A stretch of DNA of 64,000 nt from AP-15 sp963790875 (lineage in GTDB: Bacteria > Pseudomonadota > Alphaproteobacteria > ATCC43930 > CGMCC-115725). The notes under the pieces are model-generated. The model saw only the letters and a list, made by a program, of their open reading frames with translations. It did no database searches and was not told where the DNA came from. The stretch is taken from contig CAWBQT010000012.1 in assembly GCA_963790875.1 (NCBI GenBank), forward strand, positions 7,345-71,344. The letters are read 5' to 3'. The translations under genes were made by a program, and so were the position numbers. Each line of letters starts with the position of its first letter. Positions within the stretch are counted from its first letter, which is position 1. Positions 34,950-45,163 of this stretch are shown piece after piece.

Positions 34950-35043
34950 GTTCCCGTCCCTCCTCGAGCGATTTGATGGCGGCTATTTCGTCCGACAAGC
35001 CGCCGCCGGCCGTCCTCTCGCCGACGACGCAGCCGCCGCCTGA

Positions 35044-36249
35044 TTACGCCGCGGCCTGCGGCACGGCGGATGGCGTCGCGGTTGCGGCCGGCAGGCGCGG
35101 CACGACCTCTCTCGCCATCAGCCGGATGCCCTTCTCGGCCTCCTTGTGGTCGAGAAAGCCGGAGCGGCCGACAAAGATGAAATGGCCGAAGCCGCCGACC
35201 TTGTCGTAGATGTCCATGATCTGCCGGTAAACCGTGTCCGGGTTGCCGGCGCAGAGGATGCCGCGGGCGATCGCCTGCTCGGCATCGATGCCGTTCAGGC
35301 TGTCGGCCGGCCGCCGTGCCGCGGCGGCGCGGGGCCGCGGTCGCGTCCGGTAGTTCTGCGCGGCGATTTCGGGCGGCGTCCGCCCCGGCAGCAGCCGCGA
35401 CATCTGCGGCGCCTGCTTGAGGCTGGTGTTGAGGAACCATAAGAGCTTGCTGCCGACCCGCAGGCCTTCCGCGTCGCTGTCGCCGACATAGGCGAGTGCG
35501 GCATAGGCGAAACGGTCGGTGCCGGGCGCCGGCAATCCGGCCTCGCGCCGCGCCGCGCGATAGGCGTCGAAGGCGCGCTTGCTCGCCTCCGGCCCGCGCA
35601 ATACGAGCGCGTTGACCATGCCGCGCCGGCCGAGTTCCGCCGAGGTCTCGGGGTCGCCCGTCGCCGCCCACATCGGCGGGTGCGGCCGCTGGTAGACGGG
35701 CGGCCAGATGTTGACGTGGCGGTGCGTGTAGTGCTTGCCCTCCCAGCTGAACGGGCCGTCATGCGAGGTCAGCGCCTTCTGGATCAGGTCGATGGCCTCC
35801 CAGAAGCGGTCGACATAGCCGACCGGGTTGGCGTTTCCCGAGACCATCTCGCTGTCGCCCGATTTGACGAAGCCGATTTCGAGCCGGCCGCGCGAGATGA
35901 CGTCCGCCGTCGCGTATTCCTCGGCGACCCGCACCGGGTCCGGGCGCACCGTGATCAGCGTGCCGAGGCTCAGGATGCGGACCCTCTTCGTCTGCCGGGC
36001 GAGGATGCCGAGGATCATCGGGCTCGCGCCATAGAGACTATTAATGCCGGAATGGTGCTCGATCGAGACGATGTTGACGCCGAGCTCGTCGCAGAGGAGA
36101 TGCTCGTCGAGGCATTCCTCGAACAGAGCCGCCGCAATTTTCGGGTCGCAATATTTGTTCGGCAGGCTCGCGCGCACCGATTCGGCGCGGTCGAGGACAT
36201 CCTGCGGCACAAAGGGATAGACGTTCTCGCAATGATACCAGGATTGCAT
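35044..36249 (-). CDS. LLM-class flavin-dependent oxidoreductase
   Basis: The 401-residue protein has the luciferase-like fold signatures: GVNIVSIEHHSGINSLYGASPMILGILARQTKRVRILSLGTL near the start, then PVRVAEEYATADVISRGRLEIGFVKS and PHPPMWAATGDPETSAELGRRG. Such enzymes use reduced flavin and O2 to oxidise small organics. The last about 120 residues are a family-specific tail with RLPAATATP. The alpha/beta hydrolase gene ends 18 bases upstream, so the pair is an operon. Its 3' part has been copied into two nearby pseudogenes. Confidence 0.9.
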   Translation of the reverse strand: MQSWYHCENVYPFVPQDVLDRAESVRASLPNKYCDPKIAAALFEECLDEHLLCDELGVNIVSIEHHSGINSLYGASPMILGILARQTKRVRILSLGTLITVRPDPVRVAEEYATADVISRGRLEIGFVKSGDSEMVSGNANPVGYVDRFWEAIDLIQKALTSHDGPFSWEGKHYTHRHVNIWPPVYQRPHPPMWAATGDPETSAELGRRGMVNALVLRGPEASKRAFDAYRAARREAGLPAPGTDRFAYAALAYVGDSDAEGLRVGSKLLWFLNTSLKQAPQMSRLLPGRTPPEIAAQNYRTRPRPRAAAARRPADSLNGIDAEQAIARGILCAGNPDTVYRQIMDIYDKVGGFGHFIFVGRSGFLDHKEAEKGIRLMAREVVPRLPAATATPSAVPQAAA

Positions 36250-36267
36250 CGCGGTCTCTCCCGACGG

Positions 36268-37053
36268 CTATTCTCCGAGAAAGCGGGCGACCCGCTCGAC
36301 GAAGGCGGCGGGCTGTTCGATCTCGGGATGGTGCCCGGCCCGCGCGATCGGCTCGAACCGCGCATTGCGGATCAGCCGGGCATAGGCGCGGCCGTAATCG
36401 GGCGCGACGACGCGGTCGCTCTCGCCCCACAGGACAAGGGTCGGCACGTCGATCCGGCCGAGCCAGCGCGGCAATTGCGGGTTGTACATGTAAGGGTGCC
36501 AGGCATAGAGGCAGAGCGCCTCGCGGTTGCGCGCGTGGACGACGAGCGCCTCGTCCGACATCGCGTCATAGTCGGGTGCGGCGCGCTCGGGATCGTGCCA
36601 GCTGCGGCGGCGCACCTCGTCGGGCGACCGGTTGAAGATGTCGAGAATATCGGGCGTCTCGCGGTCGCTGACCTTGATGCCGAGCGGATCGACGAGGATC
36701 AGCTGGTCGATGCGGTGGGTGCAGGCGGCGGCGATTTCGGCGGCGAGCCAGCCGCCGAACGAAAAGCCGAGGAGGCTCGTCTTCCGGCTCGGCAGGGCTT
36801 CGAGCACCGCGAGGTAGAGGTGGACGAGATCGTAGATCGTGTCGAAATCCTTCGGCCGCGGCGAATGGCCAAAGCCGGGCGAGGACGGGGCGGTGATCTC
36901 GGCGTGCCGGGCGAGCAGGTCGAGAAACGGCGCCGCGGCGTCGATCGTGTCGAACCCGTGCAGCGCCAAAAGCGGATGCCCGGCGCCGCGGCGCAGCACC
37001 TCGAGTTCGATCCCCAGCACCGAGAGCCGCTCGATCGCCGCTTGTCCGCTCAT
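36268..37053 (-). CDS. Alpha/beta hydrolase
   Basis: The 261-residue protein has LALHGFDTIDAAAPF (oxyanion region), LLGFSFGGWLAAEIA (nucleophile elbow with Ser), an Asp in VPTLVLWGESDRVV and His in IARAGHHPEIEQP, a complete Ser-Asp-His triad. It resembles meta-cleavage-product hydrolases and related C-C or ester hydrolases. It starts the operon with the LLM oxidoreductase, suggesting an oxygenase product is hydrolysed, as inference. Confidence 0.88.
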   Translation of the reverse strand: MSGQAAIERLSVLGIELEVLRRGAGHPLLALHGFDTIDAAAPFLDLLARHAEITAPSSPGFGHSPRPKDFDTIYDLVHLYLAVLEALPSRKTSLLGFSFGGWLAAEIAAACTHRIDQLILVDPLGIKVSDRETPDILDIFNRSPDEVRRRSWHDPERAAPDYDAMSDEALVVHARNREALCLYAWHPYMYNPQLPRWLGRIDVPTLVLWGESDRVVAPDYGRAYARLIRNARFEPIARAGHHPEIEQPAAFVERVARFLGE

Positions 37054-37131
37054 GTCGTCCTGCCAGCTCCGGCCGAACCCCGCCGGTGGATATATAACCC
37101 AAGCCTTGCGAGGCGTCTGATCGGGTTTTGG

Positions 37132-37159
37132 TTGACGCGGATCGAAGATCGATTACATA
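37132..37159 (+). promoter_or_regulatory. Promoter of the MazEF-like pair
   Basis: TTGACG (37132-37137) and TACATA (37154-37159) are 16 bases apart and end 32 bases before the antitoxin start. Just downstream, TCGTC...GACGA forms an inverted repeat (37163-37182), a possible autoregulatory operator. Confidence 0.5.
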
Positions 37160-37191
37160 AGGTCGTCCATTAAGTAAGACGATTTGCCGAA

Positions 37192-37485
37192 ATGTCCCGA
37201 ACCAGCACTGATCCCAAGGATGAGACGGTGACCTTCCGCATTCCGTCTGAGCTGAAAGCCGCAATCGTCGAGATTGCGGCACAGGAGGCAAAGCCGGTCG
37301 GCGAATTACTGCGCGAACTGGTGGCGGAACGCGTCGAACGGCAGCGCCGTCGTGCCTTCGAGGCCGAAGCGCGCCGCCAGTCGCTCGAACTCGCAGCCCT
37401 CGCCCAGGATCCGAACAGTGGCGAGGCTGCCATCTTGCGCGAGCTGGACGCCAATTTCGAGGAATTCGCCCGCGAATGGAAATGA
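37192..37485 (+). CDS. RHH antitoxin partner of MazF
   Basis: The 97-residue protein reads ETVTFRIPSELKAAIVEIAAQEAKPVGELLRELVAERVERQRR, an RHH DNA-binding domain, followed by a long acidic helix ending EFAREWK that would bind the toxin. It overlaps the MazF-like gene. The pair has its own promoter. The antitoxin type is RHH, not the swapped-hairpin MazE fold, so the name mazE is not used. Confidence 0.85.
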   Translation: MSRTSTDPKDETVTFRIPSELKAAIVEIAAQEAKPVGELLRELVAERVERQRRRAFEAEARRQSLELAALAQDPNSGEAAILRELDANFEEFAREWK

Positions 37486-37805
37486 GGCGCGGCGACCTGG
37501 TCACCGTCGTCCTGTCCGGCGATTATGGGAAATCGCGGCCGGCTCTGATCGTTCAAGACGACGCGTTCGACGCTCTGCCATCGATTAGCGTGCTGCCGTT
37601 GACCTGCGATCTGCGCGGCGCGCATCTGGTTCGGGTTAGCGTCGAGCCGACTCGGCAAAACGGACTGGAGAAGCGCTCGCAGGTCATGGTCGACAGGGTC
37701 GTAACGGTTCCCCGCCCGAAAGTGAGGCGTGCGATCGGCCGGCTCGATCGTGCCACGATGGGTGAGGTCGATATCGCCTTGGCCCGCTTTCTCGGGCTCG
37801 GGTGA
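37476..37805 (+). CDS. MazF/PemK-type mRNA interferase
   Basis: The 109-residue protein has the MazF core: RRGDLVTVVLSGDYGKSRPALIVQDDAF, PLTCDLRGAHLVRVSVEP, GLEKRSQVMVDRVVTVPRPKV. These are the conserved Arg and Thr/Ser positions of the RNA-cleaving site. Start ATG 37476 lies in the antitoxin gene; ATG 37482 would give an ATGA overlap. Expected to cleave RNA in a sequence-specific way when free of antitoxin. Confidence 0.9.
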   Translation: MEMRRGDLVTVVLSGDYGKSRPALIVQDDAFDALPSISVLPLTCDLRGAHLVRVSVEPTRQNGLEKRSQVMVDRVVTVPRPKVRRAIGRLDRATMGEVDIALARFLGLG

Positions 37806-37826
37806 GCGCGAAGAGGGGGAATACGG

Positions 37827-39065
37827 ATGCGCAATCTGCAGGTCGATGGCGAGCGGTTGTGGGCGAGCCTGATGCAATTGGCCGAGATCGGCGCGACGGC
37901 AAAAGGCGGGGTGTGCCGGCTCGCTGCGAGCGATCTCGACGGCGAGGCCCGCCGGCTCTTCATCCGCTGGTGCGAGGCGGCCGGCTGCTCGGTCGCGGTC
38001 GACGGGATCGGCAACATCTTCGCCCGCCGGCCCGGCAAGAACGCCGACTTGCCGCCGGTCGTGACCGGCAGCCATCTCGACACGCAGCCGACCGGCGGCA
38101 AGTTCGACGGCGCCTATGGCGTGATGGCCGGGCTGGAAGTCGTCCGCAGCTTGAATGACCTCGGCTACGAGACCGAGGCGCCGATCGAGGTCGTCGCCTG
38201 GACCAACGAGGAGGGCTCGCGCTTTTCACCGGCGATGACCGGCTCCGGCGTCTTCACCGGCGTGTTCGACATTGCCTACGGGCTCGGCCGGCCGGACAAT
38301 TTCAGCGGCGTAACGCTCGGCGCCGAGTTGCAGCGCATCGGCTTTGCCGGTGAGGCGCCGGTCGGCGGCCGGCCGGTCGGCGCCTATTTCGAGGCGCATA
38401 TCGAGCAGGGCCCGATCCTCGAAGCGAACGGCAACACGATCGGCGTCGTCACCGGCGCGCAGGGCCAGCGCTGGTACGAGGTCACCGTGACCGGTGCGGA
38501 GGCGCATGCCGGGCCGACGCCGATGCCGCGCCGCAAGGATGCGCTGGTCGGCGCGGCGCGGATGATCGACGCGGTCAACCGCATCGGTCACGCGCATGCG
38601 CCCTTTGCCTGCGCCACGGTCGGTTTCGTCCAGGTCAGCCCGAACTCGCGCAACACGATCCCCGGTCGGGTGTTCTTCACGGTCGATTTCCGCCATCCCG
38701 AGGACGCCGTGCTGACCGCGATGGACCGCGACCTGCGCGCGGCCTGTGGCGAGGCGGCGGCCGCGGCGCGGGTCGAGGCGGTCGTGAACGAGTTCTGGCA
38801 CTTCCCGCCGACCCCGTTCGACCCGGCGCTGATCGGCGCCGTGCGCGACGCCGCCCGGGCGCAGGGCTACCCGCACCAGGACATCATCAGCGGCGCCGGC
38901 CACGACGCGGTCTACATGGCGCGGGTCGCGCCGACCGCGATGGTGTTCGTGCCCTGCGCCGGCGGCATCAGCCACAACGAGATCGAGGACGCCAAGCCCG
39001 ACGACCTCGCCGCCGGCTGCAACGTGCTGTTGAACGCGCTTCTCGAAGCCGCCGACCGAAAGTGA
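37827..39065 (+). CDS. M20-family amidohydrolase (hydantoinase/carbamoylase)
   Basis: The 412-residue enzyme shows TGSHLDTQPTGGKFDGAYGVMAGLEVV (first zinc site with H, D), WTNEEGSRFSPAM, AHIEQGPILE, a dimerisation domain with HAGPTPMPRRKDAL, and DIISGAGHDAVYMARV plus GISHNEIE at the end. These belong to the N-carbamoyl-L-amino-acid hydrolase/allantoate amidohydrolase group. Which substrate it uses is not readable from sequence. The toxin gene ends 21 bases upstream, so they may be read through. It could take the product of the PuuE-like enzyme. Confidence 0.9.
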   Translation: MRNLQVDGERLWASLMQLAEIGATAKGGVCRLAASDLDGEARRLFIRWCEAAGCSVAVDGIGNIFARRPGKNADLPPVVTGSHLDTQPTGGKFDGAYGVMAGLEVVRSLNDLGYETEAPIEVVAWTNEEGSRFSPAMTGSGVFTGVFDIAYGLGRPDNFSGVTLGAELQRIGFAGEAPVGGRPVGAYFEAHIEQGPILEANGNTIGVVTGAQGQRWYEVTVTGAEAHAGPTPMPRRKDALVGAARMIDAVNRIGHAHAPFACATVGFVQVSPNSRNTIPGRVFFTVDFRHPEDAVLTAMDRDLRAACGEAAAAARVEAVVNEFWHFPPTPFDPALIGAVRDAARAQGYPHQDIISGAGHDAVYMARVAPTAMVFVPCAGGISHNEIEDAKPDDLAAGCNVLLNALLEAADRK

Positions 39066-39131
39066 CGTGCCGCGCTTGCCGTTTGCGCGCTTGCCCCGGC
39101 CAAAAGCTGATCCTGATGGGAGGTGGCAGCC

Positions 39132-40376
39132 CTACGCCATCCGACGACCTCCCGCAGGGGTTTGTATGCTGGGGGCCGACGTTCGGGTTGCCGCGGCGGC
39201 CAGATGTGTCGCGACCAGATCGTGGACGAACCCGACAAAGACCGCCCCGAAGATCCCGTTGTGGCCGTCGACGACCTCCCGCGTCGCCCGCGCGACCCAG
39301 AACGGGTTGCCCGCCGGGAAGGCCGGGAGCCGTTTCAGCAGCGCACCGCTCGACGAGGTCCATTCGTCTCGATCCGAGGTGACGAGATGGGCCTGGCGCT
39401 CGCGTTCGTGCGGGCTTGGTTGCGGCTGACGCGACGCGCGGACCCGCATTCCGGGCGCCGAGAGATCATGCGTTCTCATCCAGCCGAGATGTCCCATCGT
39501 TCGGGTCAGCGCCTGTCGCTGCCACCGTCCGCGCGTCGACTCGCCGAGGCTCGCCAGGTGTTCGCCGATCGGAAAGGCCAACCCGGTCGCCAGGTCGTTT
39601 GCCGCCGTGACGGAGACGAACACGGGCGGCTGTTCCGGGGCGAAATGCGCATTGTCCTTGATCTGCTCGTAGATCGGCAGATAGCGAGCGGCCTCGAAGG
39701 CGGGGTTCACCAAGAGCACGAGGTTGGCGAAGGAGGGCACGACGCGCCCCTCTTCGGTGGCTGCCGCATCGATCAGCGACTGCGCGACCGCCGAGTAGAC
39801 GATCAGGCCGCCAAAGCTGTGTCCGACAATGACGAGAACGGGCTCGTTCTGCCTGCCGATCTCGTCTTCGCGGAACTCGCGCAGCCTCTCCAACAATTCC
39901 CGTACCGAGCCGAGAGCGACACGCATCGCCGCCTGCTTCCGGCTGAAGAAGGTGAGGTCCTCTAGCGGCAGGTATCTGGGGCCATACCAGGACAAGCCGC
40001 GCCAGGTGGCGAAAACGCCGAACACCGTCCGGTCGGGTGCGTCGAGGGCGGTCTGCGCCAAGAGCTTACGGAAAGAGTCGAGATTTCTGTCGTCCGCGCG
40101 ACCATCGTGCTTCCACCCGTGTACGAAGGCGAGGATCAGCGCCTTCTTGCCTTTTAGCGCTTGCAGCGCGGCTGTGAGTGCGTGCATCTGTCGCCGGTCG
40201 TAGCACACGCCCTGGTCGTCGAATTCGACGATGGCCAAGCGATGCCCGCGCTCATCGAAGACGGCACCATGGGTGTCCTGGTGAGGCCTGTTGCGCATCA
40301 AGCCGAAAGGCGGCCATTTTCTGCCGGTATCGAGTGCACGAAATTCGGGAGCTGCAACAGCGGCATGGGCGGTCAT
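39132..40376 (-). CDS. Alpha/beta hydrolase-fold protein of unknown function
   Basis: The 414-residue protein has the region KKALILAFVHGWKHDGRADD (oxyanion-type HGW) and VLVIVGHSFGGLIVYSA with the nucleophile Ser, which places it in the alpha/beta hydrolase fold. The family looks like a lipase-type protein. A long central insertion and a C-terminal SSGALLKRLPAFPAGNPFWVARATREVVDGHNGIF are conserved-looking but not named. GGGAG lies 7 bases before ATG 40376; a longer frame to 40436 is less likely. No signal peptide is clear. Confidence 0.6.
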   Translation of the reverse strand: MTAHAAVAAPEFRALDTGRKWPPFGLMRNRPHQDTHGAVFDERGHRLAIVEFDDQGVCYDRRQMHALTAALQALKGKKALILAFVHGWKHDGRADDRNLDSFRKLLAQTALDAPDRTVFGVFATWRGLSWYGPRYLPLEDLTFFSRKQAAMRVALGSVRELLERLREFREDEIGRQNEPVLVIVGHSFGGLIVYSAVAQSLIDAAATEEGRVVPSFANLVLLVNPAFEAARYLPIYEQIKDNAHFAPEQPPVFVSVTAANDLATGLAFPIGEHLASLGESTRGRWQRQALTRTMGHLGWMRTHDLSAPGMRVRASRQPQPSPHERERQAHLVTSDRDEWTSSSGALLKRLPAFPAGNPFWVARATREVVDGHNGIFGAVFVGFVHDLVATHLAAAATRTSAPSIQTPAGGRRMA

Positions 40377-40646
40377 CGGATAACTCCCAGTGGAGTTTGG
40401 CGGCCGATCCGGCATACAGCGAGCGAGCCTTGGCAAAGGTGACCGATTTCACACCTGCTGTCGATTTTTCCGCCGGGTGTCCGCCGTGTCCGGGCCGGCG
40501 TCGCGCGCCGGCTTCTCGAGGCCGACGGATGCGGCGGCGCGTCTGCAACCGCGCAAATCTGTCGCCGCGAATTGCCGTAGCTCCGCCGGCCTGTCGTCGC
40601 TACGTAAAGAGCGAGCCGCGCGGCCGCTGCTGAACTTCGAGCTTCG

Positions 40647-43600
40647 ATGTCCGAAATCGACCTGAAATACGGGCTTGAATTCGCCGATCTCTATGATCGC
40701 GAGGGGCTTTTGCGGCTCGATCGCGCCTTTGTCGCCGAACTCGCCGACACGGATCAGGCACTGCACACCCGGCTGATGACGGCGCGGCGCGACCCCGACG
40801 GGTTCGGGCATGCGGCCGAATCCGATCTGGTTGTCGATCTGGCGCCGCATGTCGAGGATTTCCTCGGGGCGCTGTTCGGGATCGGCGCCGAAATCCGCGC
40901 GCTGCAGGCGCGCCACCACGAATTGGCGCCGCTCTATTCGGTGAAGCGGCTCTTCGTCCAGCGCCGCGCCGTCAAGGGCGTGAAGGAAGCCGAAGCGGCA
41001 GCGCTCGACGGGCCGGGGCTCGCCGCGGAGCTCGATGCGCTGATGGGCGGGCCGCTGGAGAATGTCGGGGCATGGGAGCGGCGCTTTGCCGAGCGTGTCG
41101 CAGCCTGGCTCGACGACGAGGCCGGGAACGCCGCGCCGCTCGATTTGGCGCAACGCTACGCGGCCTGGGCGACCCTGTCGCCGGCGGGCCGGAAGAAGCA
41201 TCGGCGCGGTGTGTTGTTCCAGGCGCCGACGCCGGCTCGACATGCAGCATCTGGTGCCGGTCGAGACGGTCGAATTGGACGGTGTCGCGATGCTGCGGCT
41301 GCCCGCAGCCGAATGGCGCCATCGCCAAGGCTTCGCGCTGACCGACCGCGGCACCGACCTCACCGGCGCCCTCGACCAGGCGAATTACTGCATCTGGTGC
41401 CACAACCAGGGGAAGGACAGCTGCTCGCAGGGGCTCAAGGAAAAAGACGGCAGCTTCAAGAAGAGCGTATTCGGCGTCACCCTCGCCGGCTGCCCGCTCG
41501 AAGAAAAAATCTCGGAGATGAACCTGGTGAAGTCGCGCGGCTACGGTGTCGGCGCGCTCGCCATCGTGACGATCGACAACCCGATCTGCGCCGCGACCGG
41601 CCACCGCATCTGCAACGACTGCATGAAGGCCTGCATCTATCAGCGGCAGGAGCCGGTCGACATCCCGCAGATCGAGACCCGCAGCCTGAAGGACGTGCTG
41701 GGGCTGCCGTGGGGGTTCGAGATCTATTCGCTCTTGACCCGCTGGAACCCGCTCAACATCCGGCGCCCGTTGCCGCGGGCCGCGACCGGGAAAAAGGTGC
41801 TGGTCGTCGGGCTCGGCCCGGCCGGGTTCACGCTCGCGCATCATCTGATGAATGACGGCCATTTCGTCGCCGCGATCGACGGGCTCAAGATCGAGCCGCT
41901 GCCGGCCGAGATTTCCGGTGTGCGGGCCGACGGCGGCCGCCTGCCGTTCCGCCCGGTCCGCGATGCGGCAAGCCTCGTCGACAGCCTCGACGACCGGGTC
42001 ATGGCCGGGTTCGGGGGCGTCGCCGAATACGGCATCACGGTGCGCTGGGACAAGAATTTCCTCAAGATCGTGCGCCTCTTGCTCGAGCGCCGCAGCCAAT
42101 TCGCGATGTATGGCGGGGTGCGCTTTGGCGGCACGATCGGTATCGACGGTGCCTTCGATCTCGGTTTCGACCATGTGGCGCTCTGCGCCGGCGCCGGCCG
42201 GCCGACCGTCGTCGCGATGCCGAACAATCTGGCGCCCGGGGTGCGGCAGGCCTCGGATTTCCTGATGGCGCTGCAGCTGACCGGTGCGGCCAAAGAGAAC
42301 AGCATCGCCAATCTGATGGTGCGGCTGCCGGTCGTCGTGATCGGCGGCGGGCTGACGGCGATCGACACCGCGACCGAGTCGCTCGCCTACTATCCGGTGC
42401 AGGTCGAGAAGTTCCTCGCGCGCTACGAGACGCTCGCGGCCGAGCGCGGCGAGGCGGCGGTGCGCGTCGAGTGGAACCCGGCCGAGGGCGAGGCCGCCGC
42501 CGAATTCATCGCCCATGCCCGGGCCCTGCGCGCGGAGCGCGATGCCGCCCGCCGCGAGGGCCGGCCGCCTCGGCTCGCGGCGCTGCTCGAAGGCTGGGGC
42601 GGGGTGACGATCGCCTACCGGCGGCGGCTCGTCGACGCGCCGAGCTACACGCTGAACCACGAGGAAGTGGCGAAGGCGATGGAGGAGGGCATCCGCTTCG
42701 CCGAATTGCTGACCCCGCAAGCGGTCGATGTCGACCGGTTCGGGCAGGCGGCCGCCCTGCGGCTGCGCCGGCCGGCGGCCGAACCGGCTGGCGAACCCGA
42801 GGAGGTAGTGCTGCCGGCGCGCACGATCCTCGTCGCCGCCGGGACCCAGCCGAACACGGTCCTGGCGCGCGAAGACCCGGCGAACATCGGGCTCGACGGC
42901 CGCTATTTTCAGGCCCTCGACGAAAATGGCGAGCCCATCGTGCCGGAGCGGGTGGCGAAGCCGCATGCGGTGCGGGTCCTGACGCAGCTGCGCCCCGACG
43001 GCCGCGCCGTCAGCTTTTTCGGCGACCTGCACCCCTCGTTTTCAGGGAATGTCGTCAAGGCGATGGGCGGCGCCACCTTGGGCTATCCGGTGCTGAGCCG
43101 CATTCTCGCCCGGCGCGCTGCCGCCGCGCCGACACCGGCGGTATTGCACGCCCGGCTCGACGACGAATTGCGCGCCAGGGTCGAGGAGGTGATCCGGCTG
43201 ACGCCGAAGATCGTCGAAATCGTCGTCAGGGCGCCGATGGCGGCGCGCGCCTTCCGGCCCGGCCAGTTCTACCGGCTGCAGAATTACGAGACCTTGGCGC
43301 CGCGGGTCGACGGCACGACGCTCGCGATGGAAGGGCTGGCCCTGACCGGCGCCAGCGTCGATCGCGCGGCCGGCCTGTTGTCGACGATCGTCCTCGAGAT
43401 GGGCGGCTCCTCCGATCTCTGCGCGCTGTTGCAGCCGGGCGAGCCGGTGATCCTGATGGGGCCGACCGGCGCCCCGACCGAGACGCCGTCGGGCGAGACG
43501 GTGCTGCTCGTCGGCGGCGGCCTCGGCAACGCGGTCTTGTTCTCGATCGCCGCGGCGTTGCGGGCGCAGGGTTCGCGGGTGCTCTATTTCGCCGGCTACA

Positions 43601-44154
43601 AGACGATCGCCGACCGCTACAAGGTCGAGGACATCGAAGCGGCCGCCGATTGCGTCGTCTGGTGCTGCGACGAGGCGCCGGGCTTCGTCCCGAGCCGGCC
43701 GCAGGACCGCGCCTTTGTCGGCAACATCGTCGCGGCGATCGCGGCCTATGGCGCCGGCGACCTCGACCCGGTCGCGGTCCCACTCGCCGAGGTCGACCGG
43801 ATCATCGCGATCGGCTCCGACGGCATGATGAACGCCGTTGCCGAGGCGCGCCATCAGGCGCTCGCTCCGTATTTCCGGCCGGGGCACCGGGCGATCGCGT
43901 CGATCAATTCGCCGATGCAATGCATGATGAAGGAGATCTGCGCGCAGTGCCTGCAGCGCCAGCTCGACCCGCTGACCGGCACCGAGACCGTGGTGTTCTC
44001 CTGCTACAACCAGGATCAGGAGATGGACCGGGTCGATTTCGCGGCGCTGCGTCGCCGCCTGTCGCAGAACGGCGTGCAGGAGAAGCTGACCAAGCTCTGG
44101 GTCGACCGCTGCCTGCAGCATCTCGGCCGCCGCCCGGCAATGGCGGCGGAATAG
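40647..44154 (+). pseudogene. Very large Fe-S/FAD oxidoreductase (GltD-like plus PyrK-like), frameshifted
   Basis: The first part (40647 to about 41225) encodes an N-terminal helical domain ending KHRRGVLFQAPTP. After a shift near 41225-41240 the frame continues to 44154 as one protein of about 1,170 residues. CIWCHNQGKDSCSQG and CNDCMKACIYQ (Fe-S ligands) come first, then an FAD/NAD region GKKVLVVGLGPAGFTLAHHL. A second nucleotide motif VVVIGGGLTAIDTAT follows, with DHOD-electron-transfer-like FRPGQFYRLQNYE and TVLLVGGGLGNAVLFSIAAAL. CMMKEICAQC near the end is the PyrK-type [2Fe-2S] cluster. The layout fuses glutamate-synthase small subunit and PyrK-like modules. A one-base assembly indel would restore it. 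The physiological substrate is unknown; it could pass electrons from NAD(P)H to a partner. Confidence 0.75.
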
Positions 44155-44310
44155 GCGGCGGGCTCAAGGAAGGGCTGGAGGCGCCGATTGGTCGGAGCGT
44201 CGATCGGGTCATGCCCGGAGCAATCGGGAACCCGCCGCAAAGCGAGCACCGAGCACCGCCGCGAGACCGTCTATGCAGCGTGACGCCGAAAGTCGCCCGG
44301 TGAGCTTGCG

Positions 44311-44715
44311 ATGAAGCTCGATACCACCTCGCTCGGCAACGCTGTGCGACGGCTTCGCGAGGGTCTTGTCCGCTACGAGCGAGAACCGACGGACGAGCAG
44401 ATTCGCGACGGGCTGATCCAGCGCTTCGAGTTCACCTATGAACTCAGCCACAGGATGCTCAGACGGTATCTCAAGGAAAGCGCCGCCTCTCCCGACGAAA
44501 TCGATCGGATGCCGTTCGCCGACTTGATCCGCACTGGAAGCGTTCAGGGCTTGCTGCGCGGCGATTGGCCCGCCTGGCGCGGCTTTCGCGAAATGCGCGC
44601 CCGCACGAGCCACACTTATGATGCCAAGGTGGCTTCGCAGGTCGCCGCCGCGATCCCAGCCTTCCTGGAGGAAGTCGATCACTTCTACGCCGAACTGCAA
44701 CGGCGGCTCACGTGA
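44311..44715 (+). CDS. HepT/HI0074-like nucleotidyltransferase partner
   Basis: The 134-residue helical protein has LQRFEFTYELSHRMLRRYL and FREMRARTSHTYD, with the R-x-x-x-x-H pattern expected of the HEPN/nucleotidyltransferase substrate-binding family (HI0074). It overlaps the next gene (GTGA at 44712) and forms a toxin-antitoxin type pair. In related systems the HEPN protein is an RNase whose activity is blocked by AMPylation from the partner. Confidence 0.85.
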   Translation: MKLDTTSLGNAVRRLREGLVRYEREPTDEQIRDGLIQRFEFTYELSHRMLRRYLKESAASPDEIDRMPFADLIRTGSVQGLLRGDWPAWRGFREMRARTSHTYDAKVASQVAAAIPAFLEEVDHFYAELQRRLT

Positions 44716-45050
44716 CCCGACCGGTAAACGTCGACTTGCCGGCGGATCACAGACGACTGGTGCTAAATATCCTTCGTGCGTATTTGCCGCAGAGCGCCAA
44801 AATATGGGCATTCGGTTCGCGGGCGACAGGCCGAGCAAGGCGTTATTCCGATCTCGATTTGGTGATAGACGCCGGCCGTCTGCTGACGCTTGATGAATTC
44901 GCCAAACTCGGCGAGGTATTCAGCGATAGCGACCTGCCCTACCGGGTCGATCTCGTCGATTGGCACGATATCGGCGATCGGTGGCGGCAGAGAATCGTGG
45001 CCGAGCGCGTGGTCTTGGCCGAGGCCTCGCACCCCGATCCTGCCGGATAG
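44712..45050 (+). CDS. MNT-type nucleotidyltransferase antitoxin
   Basis: The 112-residue protein has AFGSRATGRARRYSDLDLVIDA, the GSX10DXD catalytic motif of minimal nucleotidyltransferases, then VDLVDWHDI. It is the partner of the HEPN protein immediately upstream and is likely its antitoxin. GTG start overlaps the upstream stop. Complete and unremarkable in length. Confidence 0.87.
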   Translation: MTRPVNVDLPADHRRLVLNILRAYLPQSAKIWAFGSRATGRARRYSDLDLVIDAGRLLTLDEFAKLGEVFSDSDLPYRVDLVDWHDIGDRWRQRIVAERVVLAEASHPDPAG

Positions 45051-45163
45051 GCCATGGCTCCCGGCTTCGCCGAGTTTCTTCGTCCGGCCGGCTGGAGAGA
45101 CCGGGGTCTCTCCGTCGATATTGTCCACACCGACGCAGCGAATTGGCGACGTCAGGCGGGCGC

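Noticed and set aside
40972..43032. A 686-codon open frame on the minus strand
   Set aside because: It lies opposite the large flavoprotein, which has clear cysteine and nucleotide motifs; the minus frame has none.
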